NCBI GenBank assembly: GCA_964351365.1
Contig: CAYGNP010000003.1
Coordinates: 83,708-147,707 of the forward strand
DNA from: UBA1672 sp964351365
GTDB taxonomy: Bacteria > Pseudomonadota > Alphaproteobacteria > Micavibrionales > Micavibrionaceae
Direction: 5' to 3'
Length of the DNA stretch: 64,000 bases
How positions within the stretch are numbered: the first letter of the stretch is position 1; each line of letters opens with the position of its first letter. The position numbers and the translations under genes are program-made. Shown piece by piece: positions 17,617 to 26,615 of the stretch. A model generated the notes under the pieces. That model was not told where the DNA came from and did not search any database. It saw only the letters and a list, made by a program, of their open reading frames with translations.

Positions 17617-18102
17617 ATGGTAAAAAGCGCAAGAGTTACAAAGGGTTGGCCACCGGAGCGGCGCAAGGCACAATCGGCGCGGATGCGCGCGGCGCAGATT
17701 TGGCTACGCTCTACGGGTCCGCGCAGCGCGGAAGGCAAGGCGCGTTCATGTCTCAATGCGTGCCAATACCCGCATATGCGCGTGGTCAGCCATTTCCTGC
17801 GCTATCAGGATTTATACCGCCGCTACGCTTTTGCGACGCTCAAGTTCTTGAAAACGGATGATTTTATGCGCAAATTAAAGCTGTTTTCGCGGATGGTTCG
17901 CCTTGAGCGGGCGATGACTAGTTTGCTGAGAGCTTATAGGATTGCCCCTGATCAACCACCAGCGCATATTTTGCAGGCTTGCCTTGTGCGAGCGCTGCAA
18001 GAGAGGGGAGATTCCTGTGCTCGCGCGAGCGGTAAATCCAGTAATTCGCCAGAACATGCTCTACATAATCACGGGTTTCCTGAATGGGCATCATTTCGAT
18101 GA
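17617..18102 (+). CDS. Small basic hypothetical protein with a STGPRxAEGKA motif
   Basis: A 161-residue, very basic protein. The N-terminal part (GWPPERRKAQSARMRAA, then STGPRSAEGKARSCLNA) is a pattern I recall from short uncharacterised alphaproteobacterial proteins; no function is known. It is supported by the consensus promoter at 17528 and by a ribosome site AAGGA about 10 nt before the ATG. The last 185 nt overlap the 3' end of the lytic transglycosylase gene on the other strand, so the C-terminal third may be a run-on beyond the conserved part. Another in-frame start lies upstream at 17571 in a different frame and is not preferred. Confidence 0.55.
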   Translation: MVKSARVTKGWPPERRKAQSARMRAAQIWLRSTGPRSAEGKARSCLNACQYPHMRVVSHFLRYQDLYRRYAFATLKFLKTDDFMRKLKLFSRMVRLERAMTSLLRAYRIAPDQPPAHILQACLVRALQERGDSCARASGKSSNSPEHALHNHGFPEWASFR

Positions 18103-19840
18103 ATAATAAAGGATCTTGAATATCGGAGAGATTATTCTGCCATTTTTGCAAATTACCCGGGCCGGCATTATAGGCCACCAGCATGGACAAGACATCACCA
18201 TTAACCGCGCTGCCACGCAGAAGGTAGCTCACATAATCCTGCCCGATGCTAATATTGGTTTCAGCGCGCGTAAGGGTTTGCGCGTTGGGAAGATTTTTGT
18301 AGCCATTGGATTTTGCAACATATTTTGCTGTTTTTGGCATGACCTGCATCAGCCCCATTGCGCCGCTTCCGCTTTTTGCGTTTTGATCAAAGCGCGATTC
18401 CTGGCGCATGATGGCATGGATCAGCGACGGATCGAGCGTGTAATCTCCGCTTGCCGGTGTCCATGGGCTCATCGGATAGAGCGCACTGGTGTAATAGCCG
18501 CCCTGTTTGCGCGGAGAGATATTGCCCAGACGCGCGGCAACGCGCGGCAAGCCTGTGCGCACGGCATAGGCCAGAACGGCCTCTTTCAAATCCTGATTAC
18601 CAGCGTATTTCAGGCGCAGCAATTCCTCTTCCGCCAGATTATATTGCCCTGTTGCGACAAGATCAAAAGCACGGCGACCCGCAGGGTTAGCAAGAATCAG
18701 AGATTCCTGCGCGGTTGTATATTTTGGGCTATCCCAGTTAAAGTTGGGCGCGCGGTTCAAAAGGCTGCTGGCCATAATACCATAGAATGTATATTTGTGC
18801 TTTGCTGCATTTTTGAGCGCAGCATAGTACAGCTTGCCTTTTCCTGTTGTTTCATGCGCTCGTGCAGCCCAGAAATATCCTGCAGACGACAACCAGCCGG
18901 AGGCGTATTTTGATTTACCCACTTTTTCAAAATAGGCGACGGAGTCTTGCTTTAGGTCCATTTGCCATAGGGAAAGACCGGCAACCCATGCAGCTTCGGG
19001 GACATATTTGCCAGAGCGCTGAACGCTCTTGGTGGCCAGTTTATATGCTGATTCGAAGCGCTTCTGGTATAAAAATCCGGCTGCAATTTGTGCTTGGAGC
19101 ATATCTTGCTCAACATTATCCATCAGCGGCTTTGTCTCTGCATCATCTTGAAAAAGTGTTGCGGCTTCAGTTGTTTCCCCCGCACGAAGGAGCGAGCGCA
19201 TTTTTGCATTTAAAGCGCGGATTTTTTCCTGCTCTTCGGCGTTTCTGTCTCTGGTGCTTTTATATTTCAAAGCATGCGCTATTGTTGGCTCGCGCACTTC
19301 TGAGAGTATGCTTTGGGCTTCTGGCTGTTTCAAATTATTTACATTGCCTGGGGTGCGCAGCATCGCCAACTTGTAAATCTTGTCGGCATCCGGGTGGTCT
19401 GAAAAGCGATCAAGCCAGATTTTCAGCTCCTTGTAAGAGGTTTTATAATTTGCATGCATATAGCGCTGATACAGAACATGCCCCAAAAGACGTTTATCCT
19501 GGAGTGAGCTTATGAGAACATTGGCCGCTTCAAATTTACCAACAAGCTGCAGGTCAAAAATTTTCTTGTATAATTTTGCCTGGCTACTGGAGAGTGGCTC
19601 GTATCCATGGGGGTATATTTTACCCTGGATTGGATTGAGGGCTGTAAACAAACTGACGAGATTGAGCGCCTTTGGCTCAGAGATCAGCTTGCCGGAAAGC
19701 GGCTTGCGGGCTGGCGTTGGCACAGTAATAGAAGCCTGCACAGGCACAAGTAGCGCCGTAAGCAAAACAACAAAAACGCAAAGCTGCGCTGTGCTCTTTA
19801 AAAAATTTCTCATGTTCATATTGCCCGCATAAGACCACAT
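17918..19840 (-). CDS. slt: Soluble lytic murein transglycosylase (Slt70-like)
   Basis: A periplasmic enzyme that cleaves the MurNAc-GlcNAc bond and releases 1,6-anhydro muropeptides. An N-terminal hydrophobic signal (FLKSTAQLCVFVVLLTALL) ends near PVQA. A long alpha-helical superhelical region (about residues 60-440) precedes the SLT domain, whose catalytic Glu is in IMRQESRFD, followed by GAMGLMQVMP and MLVAYNAGPGN. The length of 640 fits Slt70. AGGGTG with 5-nt spacing supports the first ATG; ATG at 19819 or 19813 is possible. Its 3' end overlaps the small gene at 17617. Confidence 0.9.
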   Translation of the reverse strand: MWSYAGNMNMRNFLKSTAQLCVFVVLLTALLVPVQASITVPTPARKPLSGKLISEPKALNLVSLFTALNPIQGKIYPHGYEPLSSSQAKLYKKIFDLQLVGKFEAANVLISSLQDKRLLGHVLYQRYMHANYKTSYKELKIWLDRFSDHPDADKIYKLAMLRTPGNVNNLKQPEAQSILSEVREPTIAHALKYKSTRDRNAEEQEKIRALNAKMRSLLRAGETTEAATLFQDDAETKPLMDNVEQDMLQAQIAAGFLYQKRFESAYKLATKSVQRSGKYVPEAAWVAGLSLWQMDLKQDSVAYFEKVGKSKYASGWLSSAGYFWAARAHETTGKGKLYYAALKNAAKHKYTFYGIMASSLLNRAPNFNWDSPKYTTAQESLILANPAGRRAFDLVATGQYNLAEEELLRLKYAGNQDLKEAVLAYAVRTGLPRVAARLGNISPRKQGGYYTSALYPMSPWTPASGDYTLDPSLIHAIMRQESRFDQNAKSGSGAMGLMQVMPKTAKYVAKSNGYKNLPNAQTLTRAETNISIGQDYVSYLLRGSAVNGDVLSMLVAYNAGPGNLQKWQNNLSDIQDPLLFIEMMPIQETRDYVEHVLANYWIYRSREHRNLPSLAALAQGKPAKYALVVDQGQSYKLSAN

Positions 19841-19885
19841 TAAAGCACCCTATGTCCAGTTTATTTTTTTCTTATGTAAACAATC

Positions 19886-20701
19886 TTAACGGTTTTTTAA
19901 TGTTTTTTGCAAACTTAAAGCGTCCGCCCAGGCAAATTTCTTCTGGGCAGGGGTGCGCAATAAATAAGAAGGGTGGTAGGTTGCAAGGGCAGTGATTGGC
20001 TCAGAGCCCTCCTTAAGCTCTTGAGTTATAACGTTATATTGGTGCGCCTCTTTTCTGAGTTTTGAAATAGCTTGGCTATTTGCGAGCAAAGATTTGGCGG
20101 CTACCGCGCCGCATAAAACTAATACTTTAGGCTGTATTAACTGGATGTGGCGCTCGATAAATGGCAGGCTGAGCTCGATTTCTGCAGGGGTTGGCGTGCG
20201 GTTTCCGGGGGGGCGCCAGTTCAAAATATTGCTGATATAGACGGCATTTTCCGGCTCTTCTTCTTCACGGCTCAGGCCGATATAGTGAAGAATTTTATCC
20301 AGAAGCTGGCCGCTTACACCGACAAAAGGCCTGCCGATTCTATCTTCGTCGGCGCCGGGGGCTTCGCCGATAATCATCACATGCGCCTTAGGGTTGCCAT
20401 CGGCGAACACCATATTTGTGGCGGTTTTCTTTATGGAGAGGCCATCAAAGCTCCTGATTTCTTCCTGTAATTCCTCCAGTGTCTGAGCGCGTTTGGCGCC
20501 TTTTATGGCCTCGCCCAGCGCGTCTGATGTGCCCAAAAACGCCGGTTGAGCAGCAATTTTCTCTATCGGTATTAATTTTTGCACTTCTGGCGGGGCTGTA
20601 TGGGTGCGATCTACTGGTTTATCGAGCAAGCATATGCTGAGGCCTTGGTCAGCGTACCATTCCAGCGCGGTCATCATTTCCTGGCGGAGTGCAGCATCCA
20701 T
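19886..20701 (-). CDS. Uracil-DNA glycosylase, family 4-like, without visible Fe-S cysteines
   Basis: The 271-residue protein matches family-4 UDG: motif A GEAPGADEDRIGRPFVGVSG, NWRPPGNRTPTP, and motif B TYHPSYLL. It removes uracil from DNA. The four cysteines that bind a 4Fe-4S cluster in thermophile family members are not seen: FDGLSIKK stands where a C-containing segment is expected, W is at the RPPGNR cysteine, and S is at the later one (EIELSLPF). An N-terminal extension of about 90 residues is variable. The gene is divergent from the ETF-QO gene. Confidence 0.85.
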   Translation of the reverse strand: MDAALRQEMMTALEWYADQGLSICLLDKPVDRTHTAPPEVQKLIPIEKIAAQPAFLGTSDALGEAIKGAKRAQTLEELQEEIRSFDGLSIKKTATNMVFADGNPKAHVMIIGEAPGADEDRIGRPFVGVSGQLLDKILHYIGLSREEEEPENAVYISNILNWRPPGNRTPTPAEIELSLPFIERHIQLIQPKVLVLCGAVAAKSLLANSQAISKLRKEAHQYNVITQELKEGSEPITALATYHPSYLLRTPAQKKFAWADALSLQKTLKNR

Positions 20702-20791
20702 TTTTACGGTATTCCTGCTCGTTTCTTAAGCTTTTTTGAGTTAAATTAGGGTAGGATAATTACGAGCAAAATGAAAGAGGAGAATCCCCCC

Positions 20792-22393
20792 ATGCCAGAG
20801 CCAATCCGCGCAGACAGAGAGTCTATGGAATTTGATGTGGTGATTGTCGGCGCGGGGCCGTCAGGCTTGTCTTGCGCTATCCGCCTGAAGCAGGTTAATC
20901 CGGATTTGAATGTTTGCGTGCTCGAAAAAGGCTCGGAAGTCGGGGCGCATATCCTGTCCGGCGCGGTGTTTGAGACGCGGGCGCTGGATGAGCTGATCCC
21001 TGATTGGGCCGAAAAAGATGCACCGCTCACCTGCCCGGCGACGTCCGATACGTTCCGGTTTTTAACGCGCACGCGCTCCTGGTGGATGCCAACCCCGCCG
21101 CAAATGCATAATAAGGGGAATTATATTATCTCGCTTGGAAATCTGTGCCGCTGGCTGGCGGGACAGGCTGAAGCGCTTGGCGTTGAGATTTTCCCCGGCT
21201 TTGCCGCGGCGGAGATTTTATACAAAGATGATGCCGTGATCGGCGTTGCTACGGGCGATGTCGAAGGCGAGCCGGGCGTTGAGCTTCATGCCCGTCAGGT
21301 GGTGTTGGCCGAAGGCTGTCATGGCTCTTTGACCAAACAACTCATTGCTCATTATGATTTACGCAAAAATAGTGATCCGCAGACTTACGGGCTTGGGGTG
21401 AAGGAGCTGTGGGAGATTGATCCGGCTAAGCACAAGCAGGGTTTGTGCCAGCATACGATCGGCTGGCCGATGGATAATGCCACGTACGGAGGGTCATGGA
21501 TTTATCATATGGAGGATCATATGATCTCTATCGGGTTTGTCGTGGGGCTGGATTACCGCAACCCTTATCTCTCCCCTTATGAGGAAATGCAACGCTTTAA
21601 GACGCATCCGGCGATCAAGCCGTTGCTTGAAGGCGGGCGGCGCGTGGCGTATGGCGCGCGGGCGCTGGTGGAGGGCGGGTTTCAATCTTTGCCTAAGCTT
21701 AGCTTTCCGGGCGGGGTGCTTATTGGCGATACGGCTGGATTTTTGAATGTGCCGAAAATCAAGGGCAATCACACGGCGATGAAATCGGGCATGGTGGCTG
21801 CGGACGCTTTGGCTGCGCATTTACAGGAAACAAGCGATTACGGGAGCGAATGCGTGGCCTATGCGCAGGCGCTGGAGCAATCATGGGTGTGGAGCGAGCT
21901 AAAGGCTGTTCGCAATATTCGCCCCGGATTCCATAGGGGGCTGTGGTTTGGGCTGGTGAACGCCGCGATTGAAACACTCACCGGCGGGCGGCTTGGACGA
22001 ACCCTTAAGAATCACGCCGATTACGCGCAGACCGGAAAAGCCAAGGATTATGCGCCGATTGACTATCCCAAGCCTGATGGGGTCATTACGTTTGACCGGC
22101 TGACATCCGTGCAATTATCGAATACGAATCATGCGGAGGGGCAGCCCTGCCATCTGAAGCTTAAAGATCCCTCTATTCCTATTGCTGTGAATTTCCCTGA
22201 ATATGCCGAGCCGGCGGTGCGGTACTGTCCTGCGGGGGTGTATGAGATTGTTCAGGAAAACGGCCAGCCAAAATTTCAGATTAATGCGCAAAACTGTGTG
22301 CATTGTAAGACATGCGATATTAAAGACCCCTCGCAGAATATAGATTGGGTTGTCCCTTATGGCGGGGATGGACCGAATTATCCAAATATGTAA
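20792..22393 (+). CDS. Electron transfer flavoprotein-ubiquinone oxidoreductase
   Basis: ETF-QO passes electrons from ETF to ubiquinone in the membrane during fatty-acid and amino-acid oxidation. FAD binding is at VVIVGAGPSGLSCAIRL, and the C-terminal 4Fe-4S cluster binds to the cysteines of NCVHCKTCDIKDP together with an upstream Cys in RYCPAGVYE. The length (533-540) is normal. AGAGGAGA lies 9 nt before ATG 20792, which favours it over ATG 20771. An acyl-CoA dehydrogenase at the window's end is in the same pathway. Confidence 0.93.
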   Translation: MPEPIRADRESMEFDVVIVGAGPSGLSCAIRLKQVNPDLNVCVLEKGSEVGAHILSGAVFETRALDELIPDWAEKDAPLTCPATSDTFRFLTRTRSWWMPTPPQMHNKGNYIISLGNLCRWLAGQAEALGVEIFPGFAAAEILYKDDAVIGVATGDVEGEPGVELHARQVVLAEGCHGSLTKQLIAHYDLRKNSDPQTYGLGVKELWEIDPAKHKQGLCQHTIGWPMDNATYGGSWIYHMEDHMISIGFVVGLDYRNPYLSPYEEMQRFKTHPAIKPLLEGGRRVAYGARALVEGGFQSLPKLSFPGGVLIGDTAGFLNVPKIKGNHTAMKSGMVAADALAAHLQETSDYGSECVAYAQALEQSWVWSELKAVRNIRPGFHRGLWFGLVNAAIETLTGGRLGRTLKNHADYAQTGKAKDYAPIDYPKPDGVITFDRLTSVQLSNTNHAEGQPCHLKLKDPSIPIAVNFPEYAEPAVRYCPAGVYEIVQENGQPKFQINAQNCVHCKTCDIKDPSQNIDWVVPYGGDGPNYPNM

Positions 22394-22463
22394 GGTTTTC
22401 TCTGGTATAAGGGCTCAAAAATCAGCATAATAGTGCGTATAGAATAAAAGGATTATTGGTATT

Positions 22464-24209
22464 ATGAAAGCTCTTACTCTTGTTTTAGCGTCTTGCGCCC
22501 TAGGTTTATGCGCTGATCCTGGGGTTTCTTCGCATTCGTTTACATTAGCCAAGTCTGGGGGAGATGCGCCGCTAAATTCTGAATCAAGACGAAGTGCCAG
22601 AATTTCTGAGGGCGTAGACAATATTCAGGCCGGAAGCTACTTGGCGAGCCGGTTTGCTCAGAATAGGCATGACTGGGGAACTGCTGAGAAATTCGTTGAG
22701 AAGCTTGTTCAAAGCAGTGACGCGCAGGAAGATGTTCTGGTGCGGGCGATGGTTTTGGCTATGGGGTCTGGCGATGCAGAAAAGGCATTTGATATTGCGC
22801 ATAAGCTCAATGAGCAAGGCGTTTCAGAGCAAAGCCGCGTCATTACTGAAATTTTTCTGATTATTGATCTTTTTGATAAAAACCAGTACGCGCAAGCGCA
22901 AGCCATGCTTAAAGCTATGCCAGCGGATGGCACGGTTCAATTTATCGGCCCGTTCATTAATGCCTGGCTGGAAGCGGCACAGGGCCGTGTTGAAGTGAAT
23001 GAGCTGCGCGCGAATATCGTACAGCTATACCACGGGATTTTGATTTCGGATTACCTCAATAACCATATGGAAATTGAAAAAATTATTGGTAAGGCTCTTA
23101 AGGTTGACGATATTCAGGTTACCGAAATTGAGCGTATTGCCGATTTGTACGGGCATATCGGGATGGATGAGAAAGCGCTGGAACTTTATGGCGAGGTGTT
23201 GAAAAAAAGCCCGGATGACGGAGCGGTTAAGACCAAGGTTGAGCTTCTTAAAGGCCATAAGAATAAGCCTTTGTTCAAGAAAATAGAGACTGCGCGCGGC
23301 GGTATGGCGCAAGCATTTTATGATATCGGCAATATTCTGTTTAATGAAAATAATGATGAGAGCGCCCGGATTTTTGCGCATATCGCCCTTCACTTGTCCC
23401 CTAAAAAGTCAGATACAGTTTTCCTGCTGGCAAAAATCAGCGAGAGAAATAAGCAGTATAGCGATGCGATTTCCTATTATAAAAGTATCCCGCAAAGTGA
23501 TGAACGTTATGTCGAGGCGCAGCATGATATTGCTGATATATACGACAAGAACGGCCGCTATGATGAGGCTTTGGAGCTTCTTAGAAATCTTGCGGCTCAG
23601 TCGCCTGATGTCGATACAATCATTAAAGAAGGCGACATATATCGGCGCAAAAATGATTTTAAGCAGGCCCTAATGTCTTATGACGCTGCGGTGCAAAAGC
23701 TGGGGGGCAGCATACCTCCAGATTACTGGCATGTGCATTATGTGCGCGGTATTGCTTATGAGCAATCCGATAACTGGCAGGAAGCGGAAAAGGAACTTAA
23801 GGCCGCTTTGGCGTACCAGCCGGATCATCCCTATGTGCTGAATTATCTTGGCTATGCATGGGCAGATCAGGGTGTACATCTGGATCAGGCGCTCGAAATG
23901 ATCAGGCGCGCGGTAAATTTGCGCCCTTCTGATGGATATATAACCGACTCGCTTGGCTGGGTGATGTTTCGCACGGGTGATTATAAAGGCGCAGCTAATG
24001 TTTTGGAAAAAGCGGTCGAGCTTTTGCCCTATGATCCCACCGTGAATGATCATCTGGGTGATGCCTACTGGATGGTTGGTAGACGGCTTGAGGCGCGTTT
24101 TCAGTGGGAGCGGGCGAAAAATAATTCTGAGGATCCTGAACAGATTCAGACTCTTGAGCAAAAATTACTGCATGGGCTATCGGAAAAACTGACAACAACC
24201 CAGCACTAA
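22464..24209 (+). CDS. Secreted TPR-repeat protein
   Basis: A 581-residue protein with an N-terminal signal (MKALTLVLASCALGLCA, possibly a lipoprotein-like Cys). It is followed by many tetratricopeptide repeats, including YLGYAWADQGVHLDQALEMI, DSLGWVMFRTGDYKGAANVL and DHLGDAYWMVGRRLEARFQW. TPR stacks bind peptides or proteins, here probably in the periplasm or at the outer membrane. The 3' end is 2 nt from ispE, an arrangement seen in other alphaproteobacteria. The partner is unknown. Confidence 0.85.
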   Translation: MKALTLVLASCALGLCADPGVSSHSFTLAKSGGDAPLNSESRRSARISEGVDNIQAGSYLASRFAQNRHDWGTAEKFVEKLVQSSDAQEDVLVRAMVLAMGSGDAEKAFDIAHKLNEQGVSEQSRVITEIFLIIDLFDKNQYAQAQAMLKAMPADGTVQFIGPFINAWLEAAQGRVEVNELRANIVQLYHGILISDYLNNHMEIEKIIGKALKVDDIQVTEIERIADLYGHIGMDEKALELYGEVLKKSPDDGAVKTKVELLKGHKNKPLFKKIETARGGMAQAFYDIGNILFNENNDESARIFAHIALHLSPKKSDTVFLLAKISERNKQYSDAISYYKSIPQSDERYVEAQHDIADIYDKNGRYDEALELLRNLAAQSPDVDTIIKEGDIYRRKNDFKQALMSYDAAVQKLGGSIPPDYWHVHYVRGIAYEQSDNWQEAEKELKAALAYQPDHPYVLNYLGYAWADQGVHLDQALEMIRRAVNLRPSDGYITDSLGWVMFRTGDYKGAANVLEKAVELLPYDPTVNDHLGDAYWMVGRRLEARFQWERAKNNSEDPEQIQTLEQKLLHGLSEKLTTTQH

Positions 24210-24211
24210 AC

Positions 24212-25120
24212 ATGTCCCAAAAAAATACCAAAGTTTATGAAATTTTTGCTCCGGCAAAAGTGAATTTGTTTTTGCATGTCACCGGGCGCAGGCGTGATGG
24301 GTATCATACGCTCGACTCACTCGTCTGCTTTGCCGATATTGGCGATTCCGTTCAGATTGAGCCTGCTGACTCCTTTTCCTTTCACATTGAGGGGCCGTAT
24401 GCAAAGTCTTTTGGGCCAGCAGAGAAGAGCACCTTCTTAGATAGCAGTAATCTGGCGGTCGTTGCGGCGCGGGGATTATCACAGGCTGCGAATAAAGCGA
24501 TGAATGTTAAAATTACGCTGCACAAAACTTTGCCGCTTTCTTCGGGTTTGGGCGGAGGATCTTCCGATGCGGCGGCAACGCTATGGGGGTTGCAGCAATT
24601 TTGGGGCTTAGCGCCTTCGCAGCCCTATATGAAACCCTTGATGGAGCGGCTGGGGGCTGATGTTAGCGTGTGTTATGCCTGCGCGCCGACAATCATGCGC
24701 GGGATTGGCGATGAATTGCACCCTGCCCCGCTGATGCCTGAAATACCGATTATTCTGATTAACCCCGATATTCACTGCTCAACACGGGATGTGTTTTTGA
24801 ATCATGGGCGAAGCTATAAAAAAGTGATTCCTGTGCCTGACAGGTTCTCCAGTGTTTTTGATTTGGTGGCGTTCTTAAAGGCTACGGAGAATGATCTCTA
24901 TAAGCCTGCACTTGGCCTTGTACCGCGCATTGATAATGTTCTTAATGCGCTGAATATGCAGCCAGAATGTTTACTCGCGCGCATGAGCGGGTCCGGGGCG
25001 AGCTGTTTTGGTTTGTTTGAGAGCGAAGAGCATACCAAAAAGGCGCTCAAGATTTTGCGGGAAGAAAATCCGGACTGGTGGATCAAGGCCGGGGTTTTGA
25101 ACAGGCCGGAGCGGTATTAA
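24212..25120 (+). CDS. ispE: 4-diphosphocytidyl-2-C-methyl-D-erythritol kinase
   Basis: IspE phosphorylates CDP-methylerythritol in the MEP pathway of isoprenoid synthesis. The GHMP kinase loop PLSSGLGGGSSDAAATLWGL is present, with the N-terminal KVNLFLHVTGRRRDGYH and a C-terminal MSGSGASCFGLF. The 302-residue length is normal. It follows the TPR gene by 2 nt. Its TAA stop interlocks with that of the convergent pseudouridine synthase in TTAA (25117-25120). Confidence 0.94.
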   Translation: MSQKNTKVYEIFAPAKVNLFLHVTGRRRDGYHTLDSLVCFADIGDSVQIEPADSFSFHIEGPYAKSFGPAEKSTFLDSSNLAVVAARGLSQAANKAMNVKITLHKTLPLSSGLGGGSSDAAATLWGLQQFWGLAPSQPYMKPLMERLGADVSVCYACAPTIMRGIGDELHPAPLMPEIPIILINPDIHCSTRDVFLNHGRSYKKVIPVPDRFSSVFDLVAFLKATENDLYKPALGLVPRIDNVLNALNMQPECLLARMSGSGASCFGLFESEEHTKKALKILREENPDWWIKAGVLNRPERY

Positions 25121-25797
25121 AATGGGCAATCGGCGGTGAACCAAGTTTTTTCACCGTTTTTAGGATGATGGATCATAAGTTTGTGCGCATGAAGGTGGAG
25201 CCTGTCTGCTGCGCGGAAAGCTTGATCGTGGGCGTAGAAATCATCGCCCAGAATGGGATGGCCAATCTCGCGCATGTGCACGCGCAGCTGATGGCTGCGT
25301 CCTGTTATCGGGTATAGGGCAAGGCGCGTTATGCCACCGGGTTCGCGCTCTATCACTTTCCAATGCGTTTGTGCCTCACGGCCATGGCTGAGATCAACCA
25401 TTTGCAGCGGGCGGTTTGGCCAATCGCAGCGCAGAGGCAGATCAACGCAGCCCTCATCCTCCTCAATATGTCCCCAGATACGGGCGATGTATTCTTTTTG
25501 GGTTTTGCGCCGTTCAAATTGCAATCCGATATTTCTGTGCGCCTGTGGGTTCATGGCCATAAGGATGAGGCCGGATGTTTCCATGTCAAGACGATGAACG
25601 ATAAGGCTTTGGGGGAATAATCCCTGCGCGCGGCTTTCGAGACAATCATGCAAGTCTTCGCGCCGTCCTGCCACACTGAGTAGGCCATTTGGCTTGTCGA
25701 GGACAAGGATGTCTTCATCCTGATGAATTACCTCCAGGGCTTGTTTTGGCGGGTTATAAATGAAGTCCGCGGGCGGCTTTCGTATCATTTTTCTCAT
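25117..25797 (-). CDS. RluA-family pseudouridine synthase
   Basis: The protein converts specific uridines in rRNA or tRNA to pseudouridine. The catalytic Asp is in VHRLDMETSGLILMA, and the C-terminal GRSHQLRVHMREIGHPILGD motif is typical. At 226 residues with no S4 domain it resembles the short RluA subtype (tRNA U32 and 23S U746 in E. coli), but the target base is not provable from sequence. The N-terminus ILVLDKPNGLLSV is standard. Confidence 0.88.
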   Translation of the reverse strand: MRKMIRKPPADFIYNPPKQALEVIHQDEDILVLDKPNGLLSVAGRREDLHDCLESRAQGLFPQSLIVHRLDMETSGLILMAMNPQAHRNIGLQFERRKTQKEYIARIWGHIEEDEGCVDLPLRCDWPNRPLQMVDLSHGREAQTHWKVIEREPGGITRLALYPITGRSHQLRVHMREIGHPILGDDFYAHDQAFRAADRLHLHAHKLMIHHPKNGEKTWFTADCPF

Positions 25798-25869
25798 ATC
25801 GGTGGTTTCTTTGCCCTTGATATATATGAAAATGTTGCAAGGCGCACGGCAAAATGTAAGAATGTGTGC

Positions 25870-26607
25870 ATGAAACTGAAACTTACACTTTTGGCAATTT
25901 CTTGCTTATGCTTTTTTTCTAGCGGTTCTGGCTATGCGCAATATCGTGGAAGTTTGACTCCCAGTACGCAAGGGCAAAGCAGTCAGGACGAGGCTCTGCC
26001 ACCGGTGCCTAAGATCTTTTCCTCAAAGGTGACCAGTGCCGATGAGGCGGCGAAGCTTGATGTTTTATTTAATACTCTCAATCAGTCGCTATGGAATTAT
26101 GCAGGGACTGACTTTATCTATCAGAAAAAACTCTATTCCCTGATTCAGCCAGAGAGATTCAAACTCACGCGCTATGCAGCTGAGTTTGAGACTGATTTGA
26201 AGGATGCTATGAATAACCTGAACAGCAATTATAAGCGTATGCAGGATGAAATATCCGATGCGCGCATACAATATACTTTTATTAAAGAAGGCATTCGCCC
26301 TGAAGATTACACTGTTCTCGACCCGCTCTGGAATACAAGCCTTAATGAGTTTGAGGCGCGCATTGATTCCTATTTCAAGATGCAGAATTCTTTTCTGAAT
26401 ACCTACAAGAGTCTTACCGATTTCATTCTGCGCAAGGGCGGAAGTTACTATTATGACAGCTCTAGACAGGGCGTAGCCTTTTATAATTTCGGTGACTACC
26501 AGTTTTATGGTCAGGCCAAGGACAAGTTGAACAAGATCCGTTTCGAGCAGAGAAAACTGCTGCGCGCCAACCCGCCAGCGAATATCGATCTGAGCTATCT
26601 TGATTAG
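25870..26607 (+). CDS. Secreted hypothetical protein
   Basis: A 245-residue protein with a clear signal peptide (MKLKLTLLAISCLCFFSSGSGYAQ) and no recognised domain. The mature part is helical, with stretches such as AAEFETDLKDAMNNLNSNYK suggestive of coiled coil, and a Tyr-rich segment (SYYYDSSRQGVAFYNFGDY). The open frame extends upstream to 25723, but ATG 25870 begins the signal peptide. The next gene, 8 nt later, also encodes a helical envelope protein; the two are likely to be one unit of unknown role. Confidence 0.65.
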   Translation: MKLKLTLLAISCLCFFSSGSGYAQYRGSLTPSTQGQSSQDEALPPVPKIFSSKVTSADEAAKLDVLFNTLNQSLWNYAGTDFIYQKKLYSLIQPERFKLTRYAAEFETDLKDAMNNLNSNYKRMQDEISDARIQYTFIKEGIRPEDYTVLDPLWNTSLNEFEARIDSYFKMQNSFLNTYKSLTDFILRKGGSYYYDSSRQGVAFYNFGDYQFYGQAKDKLNKIRFEQRKLLRANPPANIDLSYLD

Positions 26608-26615
26608 AGATTATC

